In this document: positions 33,914 through 45,190 of the stretch, one piece after another
Position numbering within the stretch: position 1 is the first letter of the stretch
Layout of the letters: each line of letters opens with the position of its first letter
Origin: Trifolium pratense
Taxonomy: Eukaryota; Streptophyta; Magnoliopsida; Fabales; Fabaceae
Length of the DNA: 64,000 nucleotides
Direction of reading: 5' to 3'
NCBI RefSeq assembly: GCF_020283565.1
Contig: NC_060064.1
Span: 18,310,337-18,374,336, forward strand
Position numbers and translations under genes: made by a program
Notes under the pieces: generated by a model
Databases searched by the model: none
Told to the model about the DNA's origin: nothing
The model's input: only the letters and a program-made list of their open reading frames with translations

Positions 33914-36713
33914 CATATATAAAAGACCGTATTCTAACAATACATTTATACTATTTGTATTTGATACTTTTCGTTTCGTAGCACCAGCTGTGAACAACAC
34001 CAAGATTCTTAAGTAAAACATCAAGATCTTAGAAGCAAAAGTTTAAAGAATGATCATATATATATATATGGTTCTTGAACAACATTTTGTTACCGGTTCC
34101 AACAATACATGAGGAAATTATGAAGTTCCAGGTCTTAAAATTAGAATGATTTACTCTCATTATATTATTATTTAGTCTTAACTGCATATTTTAGTCCTTA
34201 TATTTATTTTCGATTTTAATTTAAACTCTTAAATTTTAAAAGTTTTGAGTTGGTCCCTTAGAACATCTCCAATGGTGATACCACACTTTGGATACCAATA
34301 TTACTAATAAGTGATCTTTACAATGTCATGTAATATTTATACAACACATACATATTTTACCCAATGAATCTTTTATATTTATTTAATTAATTTTGGCTTA
34401 TATTTTAAGATATAAAGTTGCATCTTACTCTCTGAGGGGATACATATGCTACATCAAAAAGTTTAATCTTCCTAAACAAAAGACAAGGAAGGACACATGC
34501 TCCAGAGTTGAAATTGAATTCGTAATAAAATATCTTTATCAAGATTTAAGTAGTACACTACACTCTATTACTTTGACCAATAAGTTGTCACTTTATAGAG
34601 AATGTTTAATCTAATGAAAGCCAAATAGAAAAAATGTTGAAGCCAGCTGTGGGTTGTACTTGTACCATTTTGTTGCTAAAATTGAAAGACTTATTATGTG
34701 TACGGTAGAATTAGAGTTTATATGGCTTGTGTGTTTGGTTAGTACTTCTCCTTTGACTTTTAAATCGAGTAATTTTCATGTCATCACAAGAATTTAGACA
34801 TATACTTTCGTCACATATGTCTAAATTAAGGTGCTGACAGTAATTTACCATTTGCACATTTTTTGTCTTAAATTTTTTTATTTATTATTCAATACCATTT
34901 TTTTTAATTGAATCAACATCAATCATCATGTCTAATAAAAACATAGAAGACACTCAATCGTTATTAGAGTTTTCATCAATTTTAATTGATTGGTACATAT
35001 GCTAGTATGTCATTTTTCCATCCAAACAAATTTCAGAATATTTTTTTATCTATAAATAAAATGATAAATATTACTAAAACTCATACAAACAAGGAAGATT
35101 CAGATTTAAACATAGAGTGAAATTAAGCGCTATTTTTCCTTGCTAGCAAATCACATAATTCTAACTACAAAGATAAAAAAAATAAAAATTAACCCTTGAT
35201 TTCAACAAACTTCACTTTATGGTCATGAAAACAATGATGATCAAATCCCAGTGATTCTCTCCAACTTCATGGTCAACCTGCAAAGCTTTCAATTTCATAA
35301 TGGTCTGTACTCATCAATTTTGGGCTAAACCATTTCAGCAGCTACTTGTATGTGAATTTCCTAAAATACTCCTATATATTGCCCTATGGTATAGAGCGAG
35401 TGTGTAGACCCCTTCCACATGAAAAGTGAAACTTCTCTTTCCTCAACATTGTAGTAAGTAAGAAGGTGAAAAAATAAAAAGAGTAGGGGCCAACAATACA
35501 TACCAAAATTAAAATTGAAAAAGAGAATGAAATTAAAATAAGAATAAATGGGTTTCCATTTTTTTGTTAAAGAAGATCAAATATACCCCTTACTATGTGT
35601 TTCATTGTCTATTTCTATATGATTAAACTCTTACTTCAACACTTGACCAAAAAAATATAAGAACTCTAACTTCCACTTTTAGGAGACAAACCATTTATCT
35701 CTTTCTCTAGCTACTTTACTTTTTTTTCATTATAGTACAAAATTTGACCACTTAAACCTTAATGTACTCAAGGTTTTGAAAATGTTTACTTGCAAGAATA
35801 TTGGTGGCACCAATAATTGTGTAGACACAAATTTGGACGTGCATATGTACTTAAAAAGAAAAAAGTGTACAAAAATAATTGAGTACAAAATTTTAGAATA
35901 ATTAAATAATGTCTATTTTATTTTGTGTTTTGTCCACACAAAAATTACTCCGGTTACAAACTCATTGCAATTTTTTTTCTTTTTTTTTGAAACTACTCAT
36001 ATTGCAATTTTTGATATTGCACATAATCATAAAATGTAAAAAATATTGACGTATGTGAACTAGATTTTTTTTTGGGTACAAAATGTGAATCGTCGTGAAC
36101 TAGATTTTAAAAGAAAACTAATGTACTAGTAACCGATAGGGAGGAGCTATTCCATGCATGTTTGAATTGACGCCGAAATGAATGAAATTAAACAATTACT
36201 ACAATTTTGTTAAAAGATATATTTTAGAACTTTTATGAAAGCATCAACATTGACATATTGGTGTACCAATAATAATCTTGAAAAAAAATAATAGAATAAT
36301 AGTTAAATGTAACCAATATTATACACCGAACACACTTTTAATTTTAATTTGTGAAGTGCATTATATAGCCTATATTTAGTATCACAATGAATTTATCAAA
36401 ATCATTGTGAGTTCATTCATTGTAAAACCAAATCGTTATGATTTTCAAAAAACTACGGTCCGTAATCTTTTACAAAATTATGATAACTCACCGTAATTCC
36501 GTTAAAGTTTTATGATACTGCTGTAATTTGATTTAAATGAGAGTGAATTCCCAACATACACCATAACAGTAAATTACAATACATAAGTAAAAAAAAATAA
36601 AAATATATATTACATTATTCAATTCAAATATTATAAATACTATAAACTTGTTGAGTTATTCATTTTTGTAGACACAAACTCAAAAGAAAAAGAGAGAGTA
36701 ATCAGAAATAAGA
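33914..36713. other. AGL6 upstream region
   Basis: AT-rich sequence without recognised genes. A short AT microsatellite lies at about 34057-34070. About 100 bp before the AGL6 start codon there are TATAAATA-like words (ATTATAAATACTATAAAC, about 36630-36647) that could be the core promoter. I saw no convincing CArG box. Confidence 0.45.
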
Positions 36714-39700
36714 ATGGGTAGAGGAAGAGTTGAGCTGAAGAGGATAGAAAACAAAATCAACCGGCAAGTTACTTTCTCAAAAAGAAGAAATGGCTTATTG
36801 AAAAAAGCTTATGAACTCTCAGTTCTATGTGATGCTGAAATTGCCCTAATCATTTTCTCAAGCCGTGGCAAACTCTCTGAATTTGGAAGCTCAACTTCTG
36901 GGTAGGTACCCTTTTCTCTCTCTCTTTCATATAAAATAAAAATCTCAACTTTTAATTAATTTTCTTGCAGTAGTACTTGTAGAAGCTTCTGTTCATATTT
37001 ATTTTTTTTAATATTTTAGGGGGGGTGCAAATCCCAATAGAAACTAAAAACTTTATACAGTAGATAGATCTTTTGATTTTCTGATATTTTTACCTTCTTC
37101 TTCTCTTCTCTCTGAAATACACTTTTTACAATGATTCAGTTTCTTACACCAAAATGGTTACTGGTTTCTGCATTTGTTGTCTTTAAGATTTTACTTTTCA
37201 CACCCCCCAAAAATTTTCCATTCTTTTTATTTTATATTTCCTGTATTTTGGGGGGGTTTCACACTGATGGGAGAAGGTTTCAGAAATCAGAGATCAGAGA
37301 AGAGAAATATGATATCATATATTACCCCACAAACTCTCTATGTATATGTGTATTCTAAGATAAAGGTTTCAGCTTTGTTCCCTTCTTGATGGAACAGTAC
37401 AATCTATTTTCCCTGTTCTCACATGTAAGGTAAAGTACTAGGATGTTCACTTTCTTGTACCATTGTGCAAGATCTAGGGTTTCTTTCACTTTACTCTCTA
37501 AATGGAGAATGGAAATGATTAATTATATAAAACTTGAGATTTAGCACTTCATGCTAGTGTCGACCGCACCCAATCCAGGTCCGTATCTATGGAATTCTTG
37601 ACCCCTTTATTTAGTCCTTTAAAACTTTGATTTTTTTGTTTTTTATTTATTTTATGGTTTCTTCTCATATCTTTGTGTGAGGGTCCTCTATGTGTGTCCT
37701 AAAAATAATTGCCATCTCCATTTGGGGTAGGGGAATTAACAATCAAAAGTGTTTATTTTTTTTTTTTACTTTTTTTTAATTTGGAATGATTAACAAACAA
37801 TGTTTTTATTTTCTTTTTATCAATGTTTAATTGGTTTGATCACTTTTCCAAACTCCAAAGAATAACAAGTTTAATACATTTTTTTTTGACAGAGATACAA
37901 TTATTTTTATTAAAAATATGTAATTTAATAAAACATTCATTTTATACAGTTTATTTACTATTTATTCCCAATGATAATGAATGAAACAGTGAAGCACAAG
38001 CACTACACTCGGTTGTTCATTAGGTCTTTTGAGTTTTCATTTTTACTCTCTCTCTCTTTCTCTCCCTCCTTGTTGTAACTTTTTTCTTTTGGATTAAGTT
38101 TTGTACTTAATAGATTGAGAAGGTTTATAAACAAAAAATTGCTTAAAATTAATAAACATGAATATGTTCATCCTTTTTAAGAGTTATATTATCATTGATA
38201 AAATATCTGAGTCTTGTTATATATTAAGTACAGTATATGTTATGTCATGTACAAAATTAAAATAACATTAGGAGTACTGTGTGTGAGTGTTGTGATTTTC
38301 TAAGCCATTTTAGGATTATGTTGTTATTTCAAAACTTAATAAAGTAGTAAACTATGGTCCTTGGTCACATACATATATGAATTGGATTTGCTAAAATGGT
38401 CACATTATAATTTTATTATCAATCAACCATATCCCTCTCTCCCACACTTTCCTTGACATATTATTAATTACGTCCAGGGTGTGATTTAGCATGTGTTTGC
38501 TAATTTACATGTGAACACATGTTTCAAACCATCCAAATGCAGAGAGGTTAGGTTCAAGTTCAACATGATATTTTTCTTTTTTTGAGAAAAATTTATAGCC
38601 TTTTAAATGTTTTGTACGAGTTTAATTATGATATACATATCATTATTTTTTGAGTCATACAATTAATATACGTATGATTAGTTAGTTCTATAAATATACA
38701 TATGATTAAGTAAAATTTACACTGTTATTTACATTTTTTTGGTCAAATAGCATATAGTCGATAAAAATTTAACCCTTAAAGTGGATAAGTGAGATGACCG
38801 GGTTCGAACCTCGCCCTCCTTCATATATAGTACAATGTTCTATAATATTATATGCCTCTCATTTCTTATTTTGGATGTGAGAAAGTATTTCTATAATTTT
38901 ATTTACCAAAAAAATGAAGAAAATGTTTTCTTTTTCCTTCTTATCTTCGGTCAGCATTGTAACAACTCATTGAGGTAAATATGTTTTTTCCTTTTCATGA
39001 AGTCAGAAATAACGTGTTTTCCTCAGGAAAAGAAGAAGAAGAAGAAGAAGAAGAAGAACAAAAACATATTTTATCTATGAGTTGAAATTGAATAAATACC
39101 TTAAAACTTACAACAAACATTCATATTGCACACTAACCACTTGCACCATATCCTGAGACTTTATTGTCACATTTTCATTTTTTTTTTTGTGTGTTGTTGA
39201 AAAAACTAAAGGCTGCAAAATACCAATACAAATCAATATTATAAATGAATCCTTGAAGTTCTTTCATTTTTTTCTTTACAAATTAAAGTCATTAACATAA
39301 AAAAAAAATTGGTAAATAGACGAAATGACAACAGTCATTAAAAACTCACATATACTTTTTTGGTTACATAAGAGAAAAAAACTCACATATACTAATAAGT
39401 AAAGAAATCGAAATTCGAACTTCGCTCACGATGTCTGATCTAATAATTTTTTACATTTTTACTAGTTGGGTGAGTGTTTACGGACACAATCTTTTTTTTG
39501 TGTTATATGTGCCTTAGTTTAAGTTGTACTATGAGACCCCTTGTTCATTATTACGGCATGTTCGAATTACTATGGGACGGTTCAGTCTTTTTTTAAAAAA
39601 TTTTAAATAAAATCATAAAAATACTTTTTATGAAGAAAACCTATGGGTTATATTTTCTTAAAAAAAAATTGAAGAAAAATTAAGGATAGATTGAAATAAA

Positions 39701-42700
39701 ATTAACTAGCTATTTTGTGATTCTATAAATGACTTTTAAATAGTTTTTGAGTTTATTGTGAATATTGTAACTAAATACATAATAATTATGTAAATATTAA
39801 TAATTGATTAAAATTTTGTATTTAATATCTTAAATATTATTTAAACAAATATTCAAGTTTTTAAAGGAGTTTCTTTAATAAAAGTATTATAAATATAAAT
39901 AATCAATATTTTTTATTCAACATCTTAATTGATTTAACGTAAAAAAAACATCTTAATTGATTTAAAAAATAGATGTTATTTTAATTTATTCATAATAATT
40001 TTTTGAAATAAATCAAGAAGCAGAATAAGAAGTACATTTCACTAGAACACGATAATATCTAAGACAAGAAAATAAAATGAAATTACAAGGAAACAAGAAA
40101 GTACATCACCAACAAACTAGAACCTCTCAAAGGCACCACCACGAGAAGAAGAATATATTGCATGTTAGGAAGAGACACGATACCCGTACAAACTCTACTG
40201 GTTCCAGCATAAAGTATGATAGATAACCCACTCATAAAAGGAAATTGGGGAGACATGGTTTTTACCCAGAAATTAACCATTTCCATATCGAGACTAGTCT
40301 CTGGAGAGATATAATTTTAGTGAGATATGACTCTTTATATCCCTCCCCTCATCTTGGAGGGGTGCTTGAGAATCTCATGAGAAACGTGTCCTTACTAGGT
40401 GATCCTGAAAATGCTACTTCACATTGTTTTTTAGATGAGGTGACTAAAAAGGTTGATAATGGTTGCATAACTTCCTTCTGATTTGATCCTTGACTGGGGT
40501 AGCCTCTCTAAGAACTCATTTCCAAAGGCTCTATTTAATTGTTGATGTATTTTAACAAAAAAAAAAGTACATTTTTTAATCTAGACAGTTCAATATAAAA
40601 TTAATGACCTAGAGTGAAAAAATATGTGTACATTTGTGGCACTGGTTCAAACAAAGTGGTATCTTTGAGATCGTAATGAGTTTGTTTCAATTTGTAGCAT
40701 TGGCAAAACCCTAGAACGATATCAGAGATGCTCTTATACTTCTCAAAATGATAATGATAATGAACATGAAACTCAGGTATGTGTGTACATTTGCTAAATT
40801 AATTATATGCAAGTATACAAAAAATTGTCTTCATTCTTATTATATAAAGCAGTGATCAATTATAATTTGGATCTTTGTTATTAAATAATTGATTTCATGA
40901 ATTTCTATTTTGTCAAACAGAACTGGTACCAAGAGATCTCAAAGCTAAAGGCAAAGTATGAGTCACTTCAAAAGTCTCAAAGGTTTTAACTTTTAAGTGT
41001 GCTCCTCCTTCACACTCTTATTGTTTTCTAATTAACGATCTTGGTCAAGTAACTCAAACAAAGGCTTTAGGCTCCAAAGTTTTGAGCTAAAAAAAGGCCT
41101 TAAAAAATTTTCATTTGGTTATAAATATATAATACAATCATTAAATTTCAAATTTTTCTTTAGTTGAATTGGTTAAGGTAAATGCCTCAAATCCTCTTAG
41201 ACATAAGTTCAACCCTTGACCTTAGTACTATTTAAACTTTTTGTATTTATTTTCATAAAAGTCGTATGTAATTTTTTTCGTTATATAAGGCCTCACAATA
41301 GAAATTACTTTAGGCCTCTAGTTATGTTGGGTCGGCCCTAATTGTCATGTTAATTATTTTAGGCAATTGCTAGGGGAAGATCTTGGACCATTGAACATTA
41401 AAGAGTTACAAAATCTTGAGAAACAACTTGAAGGAGCTTTAGCACAAGCTAGGCAGAGGAAGGTACCTTAAAATTATCATAACTCCTCTGTATTTTTCTA
41501 CCCTCTAATATCTAAAAAACACACATATTATGTATCACCTTTTATTTCATTTGCTTGCAGACACAAATTATGATTGAACAAATGGAAGAGCTTAGGAAAA
41601 AGGTAAGAAATGTTACCTCAATTTTTTTTCATATATACATTTCTTTTTGTACTAAGGTTTAAAATGAGATTTTGAAAACATAAATGTTGTTTAACAACAC
41701 ATAATCATGGGCAGAGCCAAGTCCCAACAAACCTGGGCATTTGCCCGAGCTTTGGGTAAAACTGAAATTTTTTGTTGGGCTATTTAAATATTATATGTCA
41801 CTTGTGAAATTTTGCCTAGCTCTATAATTTATCTGGTTGTGTATGTGTTTTTTTATAGTCTTCACGTGCGATATCATATTTGTGATGTTCAAGTAAAACT
41901 TCTCGATCCTATGTTAACCATTGATCGCCATTGCAGGAACTTCACCTTGGAGAAATAAATAAGCAACTTCGATTCAAGGTATTACATTATGGCAACAAAA
42001 ATGCCTAGAACATCTTGTACTAGTTTAGATTTGTTTTTCTCAATAACTGCCAAATTTTGAATTTACTAATTTGATGAAACCTCATTTTCAGCTTGAATCA
42101 GATGGATTTAATCTGAAAGCATATGAAAGCATGTGGAACACTACTAATTCTGCTACTGTTGCTGGAGGAGGCAACTTTCCTTTTCAGCCTTCTGAAACCA
42201 ATACCATGGATTGCCAACCTGAACCTTTCTTGCAAATAGGGTATTCCAAATTTCCTTCTTTTATATGTTATTTTATTATTACCTCAAAATTTTAATCACA
42301 TAATTCAAAAATGTTAACATGTATACTAATATCGAACGACTCGGATTCTCTTGAGTGTCTCTGAGCTCTACAGTCAGAGTCAAAAGTCTGTCTTGTAGAT
42401 TAATACTACAACAGCTGACCATTTGTTGTAGAGGACAGAGACACCAAAAAAGATTCGGCGAATCTCTAAGTGATCTCTAATACTCCCTCCGTCTCAATTT
42501 GATTGACACAATTGACTGTTGTGCACTATTCATACATGTTGTTTTGACTTTATTTTTCTACTAATAAACAAAAATAAATATTAGCATATAAGATGTTGTT
42601 TAATTCGTCTCGATTAGTATTTTCAAAATATCAAATTTTTATTATTATACAATTAAAAATACTAATCGTCAAAGTTATGCATCAGCGTGCGTGAAAGAAT

Positions 42701-42867
42701 TAATTGTGTCAATCAAATTGCGACGAAGATAATAATTTATATGGTTCAAAACATCAACGTAGTTATTTATTTCTTGCAGGTACCAAAACTATGTTCAAGC
42801 TGAACAATCCAGTGCTCCAAAGAACATGGTTGGTGAGACTAGCTTTATCCAAGGATGGATGCTTTGA
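36714..42867 (+). CDS. AGL6: AGL6-like MIKC MADS-box transcription factor
   Basis: Eight exons: 36714-36901, 40698-40776, 40921-40982, 41363-41462, 41561-41602, 41937-41978, 42092-42240 and 42780-42867. They sum to 750 nt and encode 249 residues. All introns are GT-AG, and exon sizes 188/79/62/100/42/42 follow the MIKC rule. The protein has a MADS domain (residues 1-60, [20 protein letters not shown]), an I region, a K domain ([19 protein letters not shown]) and the two AGL6 C-terminal motifs, [11 protein letters not shown] and [14 protein letters not shown]6 proteins act in floral tetramers, overlapping with SEPALLATA factors in meristem and organ identity. Intron 1 (3.8 kb) is long, as is usual, and carries a LINE fragment; intron 7 carries a Stowaway MITE. 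Residue 55 is Ser where MADS proteins normally have Tyr (GKLSEF for GKLYEF). The SOC1-like gene lies upstream on the same strand. Confidence 0.95.
39028..39062. repeat. (GAA)n microsatellite in AGL6 intron 1
   Basis: About nine consecutive AAG/GAA triplets follow CAGGAAAAG. Confidence 0.9.
40245..40560 (+). pseudogene. LINE (non-LTR retrotransposon) fragment in AGL6 intron 1
   Basis: The frame reads [18 protein letters not shown], then [13 protein letters not shown], stop, FDP, stop, LG. A frame shift then leads to [11 protein letters not shown]. This matches the segment after the reverse transcriptase of plant LINEs (LWxxIxxxRYG ... GxxTxFWxDPWLG ... LRxxFxRLF), with both Trp codons turned into TGA stops. 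It is short, presumably a 5'-truncated copy, and clearly dead. Confidence 0.6.
41700..41840 (+). mobile_element. Truncated hAT-end-like repeat in AGL6 intron 5
   Basis: GGGCAGAGCCAAGTCCCAAC...GGGCATTTGCCCGAGCTTTG resembles the GGCGGAGCC-type ends seen in the window's other hAT elements. The partner end (about 41820, GCCTAGCTCTATAA) is weak. Confidence 0.3.
42483..42732. mobile_element. Stowaway MITE (Tc1/mariner) in AGL6 intron 7
   Basis: The left end CTCCCTCCGTCTCAATTTG is the classic Stowaway terminus. The right end CAAATTGCGACGAAGATAA is its mutated complement, and both sides are flanked by TA. At 250 bp it has a normal size. It ends only 47 bp before the last AGL6 exon. Confidence 0.88.
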
Positions 42868-43940
42868 TTGACTTAATTGAGTACATAGGTTTATTACCTT
42901 ATTATTGACTATATACTTTTTAGATTCCGGTTAATTATTTTTTATCCTTATGCTATTAACGAAATGTATCTTAATGACATTTGTTGGAAGTTTGCAGATG
43001 CATATTGTCTGTAATGGGATACATATATGATATATGGAGTTAATTATGGTCCTTTATTTTACTCTTTCAAGCAATTAACTAATGTTTGAATTAACCATGT
43101 ATTAATGTGTTGGATGCTTTTTTAATAGAGATATTTTTTTTTAAGACTAATAGAGATATGTTATTTAAACAGATTTTTATAGATAAAAATACTATCACTA
43201 TTCCATAATACATCTGTTTTAAAACTCTCCCAGACTCCCACACATGTAAGATATACGGTGTTGTATTTTTCTCTATAAAAATGTGTTCTCATAATATTAT
43301 TGTTTTTAATACTATATAATTAAATGATGTGACAGATTTTAATGCATAATGAAGGTAAATAAAAATTTATGAGCAAACAAAAAAAATGACATTGTTAACC
43401 ACGTCATTCTTAAGTGGTTAATAAATTTTACCAAAGAACGGATCATTCGGAGAACTCGATTTAATTTTTGAGTGGAACAATTTCTTTGTTAGGTGTTATT
43501 TATCTCACATTCGAATTCCGAAATACTAGGTCCCTTCTTCTAGGAACCGGTGCGTTAGCACACAAAAAAAATGACATTGTCAATTTTATTTTAATTTGTT
43601 AACTTAGCCAAGTTATTTAGTACTTACACCCCGAAAAAAAATTATTTAGTGTTGTTGAGTATGCCTTCAAATCTCAGGTTCAGAAACAGGTTTTTGATAT
43701 TGTCCCTGTACTAGGCGCAAAGCGCGCATCAGCTTCATGTTTTGGTTCTGTAACATGCGCTAGGCGCATGACATGTTGCGCTAGGTGCGGAGATGTGATG
43801 CAGTTTTTATTTTTTGTTGTTTATAACTTGGATTTTGTTTTATTTTAAAGCAAATATTGTTTCAAGAATTGTTCACTCTCTTTTCTCTTCCCATTTTATG
43901 ATATATGTTAAAAAATGGTTAATAAAGTAGTAAAGTGGTT
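42868..43940. other. AGL6 3' region and intergenic DNA
   Basis: Probable AGL6 3' UTR, then AT-rich sequence. About 43650-43800 contains GC-rich words (CTAGGCGCAAAGCGCGCATC, GCGCTAGGCGCATG) and a GTTGTTGAGTATGCCTTCAAA start that recurs at about 55167-55285, so both belong to one unclassified repeat family. Confidence 0.5.
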
Positions 43941-44080
43941 GTCCCCATGAGCTTAGCTCAATTGGTTGGGACATCAGCATTTTATATGCAGGAGCCAGGG
44001 TTCGAACCCTGGACACTCCACTTATCCATCTTTAAAGGTGGAATTTCAAGCCACTAGGCTACCTGACCAAAAAAAAAAAA
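43941..44080 (+). mobile_element. tRNA-derived SINE with exact target duplication
   Basis: The head carries pol III boxes (TTAGCTCAATTGGT and GGTTCGAACCC), the body contains GACACTCCACTTATCC and AGCCACTAGGCTACCTGACC, and the tail is 13 A. The 14-bp duplication GTAGTAAAGTGGTT flanks it at 43927-43940 and 44081-44094. It is not a tRNA gene: no acceptor stem closes. Confidence 0.92.
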
Positions 44081-44094
44081 GTAGTAAAGTGGTT

Positions 44095-45028
44095 AACCGC
44101 ACAACTATTTTTTGTCTTGCAAAAATAAATTTCTTTTTTTGTTGTTACAAAAAGAGGGAAGGGCCCTGCAAAAATAAATTTCTATATGAAAGAATACAGC
44201 AATGATATTCATCACGAATTGCAATTTCACGAGATTTACAACACAGGCTTAAAATGACAGTTTTTTTTTTTAAAAAATAAAAATAAATAATATTAATGTT
44301 TGACTGAAAACATGGGTGGGTTATAGTGATATTCTTAGTTTTCGTTAACCCATCATTCGTGATGAAAAGTATTTTTCGAAAGAATATTAAACTTATTTTA
44401 AAAAATAATAATTATAAAAAAAATAATAATACTCTTAACACCGTTGCATGCTCAAGTTAATGATCGAACTCAAATTCCTAACTAATATAGTAATAGGTGT
44501 ATGATTTTGTATTCCAAAAAATCATATTCCTTTTTATAAACAAACGTGTATGAAAACTAATTAGCACTAATAGTAGCCAATAGGAAATAGAACAGGAAGA
44601 TGACAGCTACTAGAGCAAGTGAAGAAGGAAAATAAATTATTTATTTATTTTTTGGAAAAGTATTTATTTATTTTTTAAGTAATTTTTTAAGTAAAAAGAA
44701 AGTGACCCACCCACTCACACCCACCCAAACACAAACAAAAATTACAACATCACATTCACATCTTAAACAAAACATACACATACATAATTACTTTTGCTAT
44801 CCTACCGGTTATTCGCGCACCATATGATTCTTCAATTTTACCCTTTCATTATTTAGATAGCGGACGTTATAAAAATTAGAAATCTTAAAAAATAACTTCC
44901 GCTACTTAAATAGCAGACATTATAAAGGTAGAATGTTTTGACGAATGTCCGCTACTTAGGTAGCAGATGCGCCCGAGAATCAATAGGTGGCAAAACGAGA
45001 TCTCTTACTACGATTTAGATTCACACAG

Positions 45029-45061
<33 letters not shown>

Positions 45062-45190
45062 GTGTGTCTATGGTGGATTCGAATTTGTACTAACATTACG
45101 CATAAACCCTCACATCACACAATAATTTTGTTTCTTTTGAATCCCATTCCATTCAGATCTCAATGCCTCTTTCTATCTGATCAACCCACA
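44095..45190 (+). promoter_or_regulatory. GAUT1 promoter and 5' UTR region
   Basis: Three similar near-palindromic words, about TTTAGATAGCGGAC, CCGCTACTTAAATAGCAGAC and CCGCTACTTAGGTAGCAGA, stand at about 44853-44866, 44899-44918 and 44950-44968. A pyrimidine-rich run with TTTGTTTCTTTC repeats (about 45031-45060) precedes the start codon and looks like a leader microsatellite. No TATA box is convincing. Confidence 0.45.

Noticed and set aside
43945..44012. A possible tRNA gene (pol III boxes)
   Set aside because: The boxes belong to a SINE with body, A tail and a 14-bp target duplication; no acceptor stem closes.
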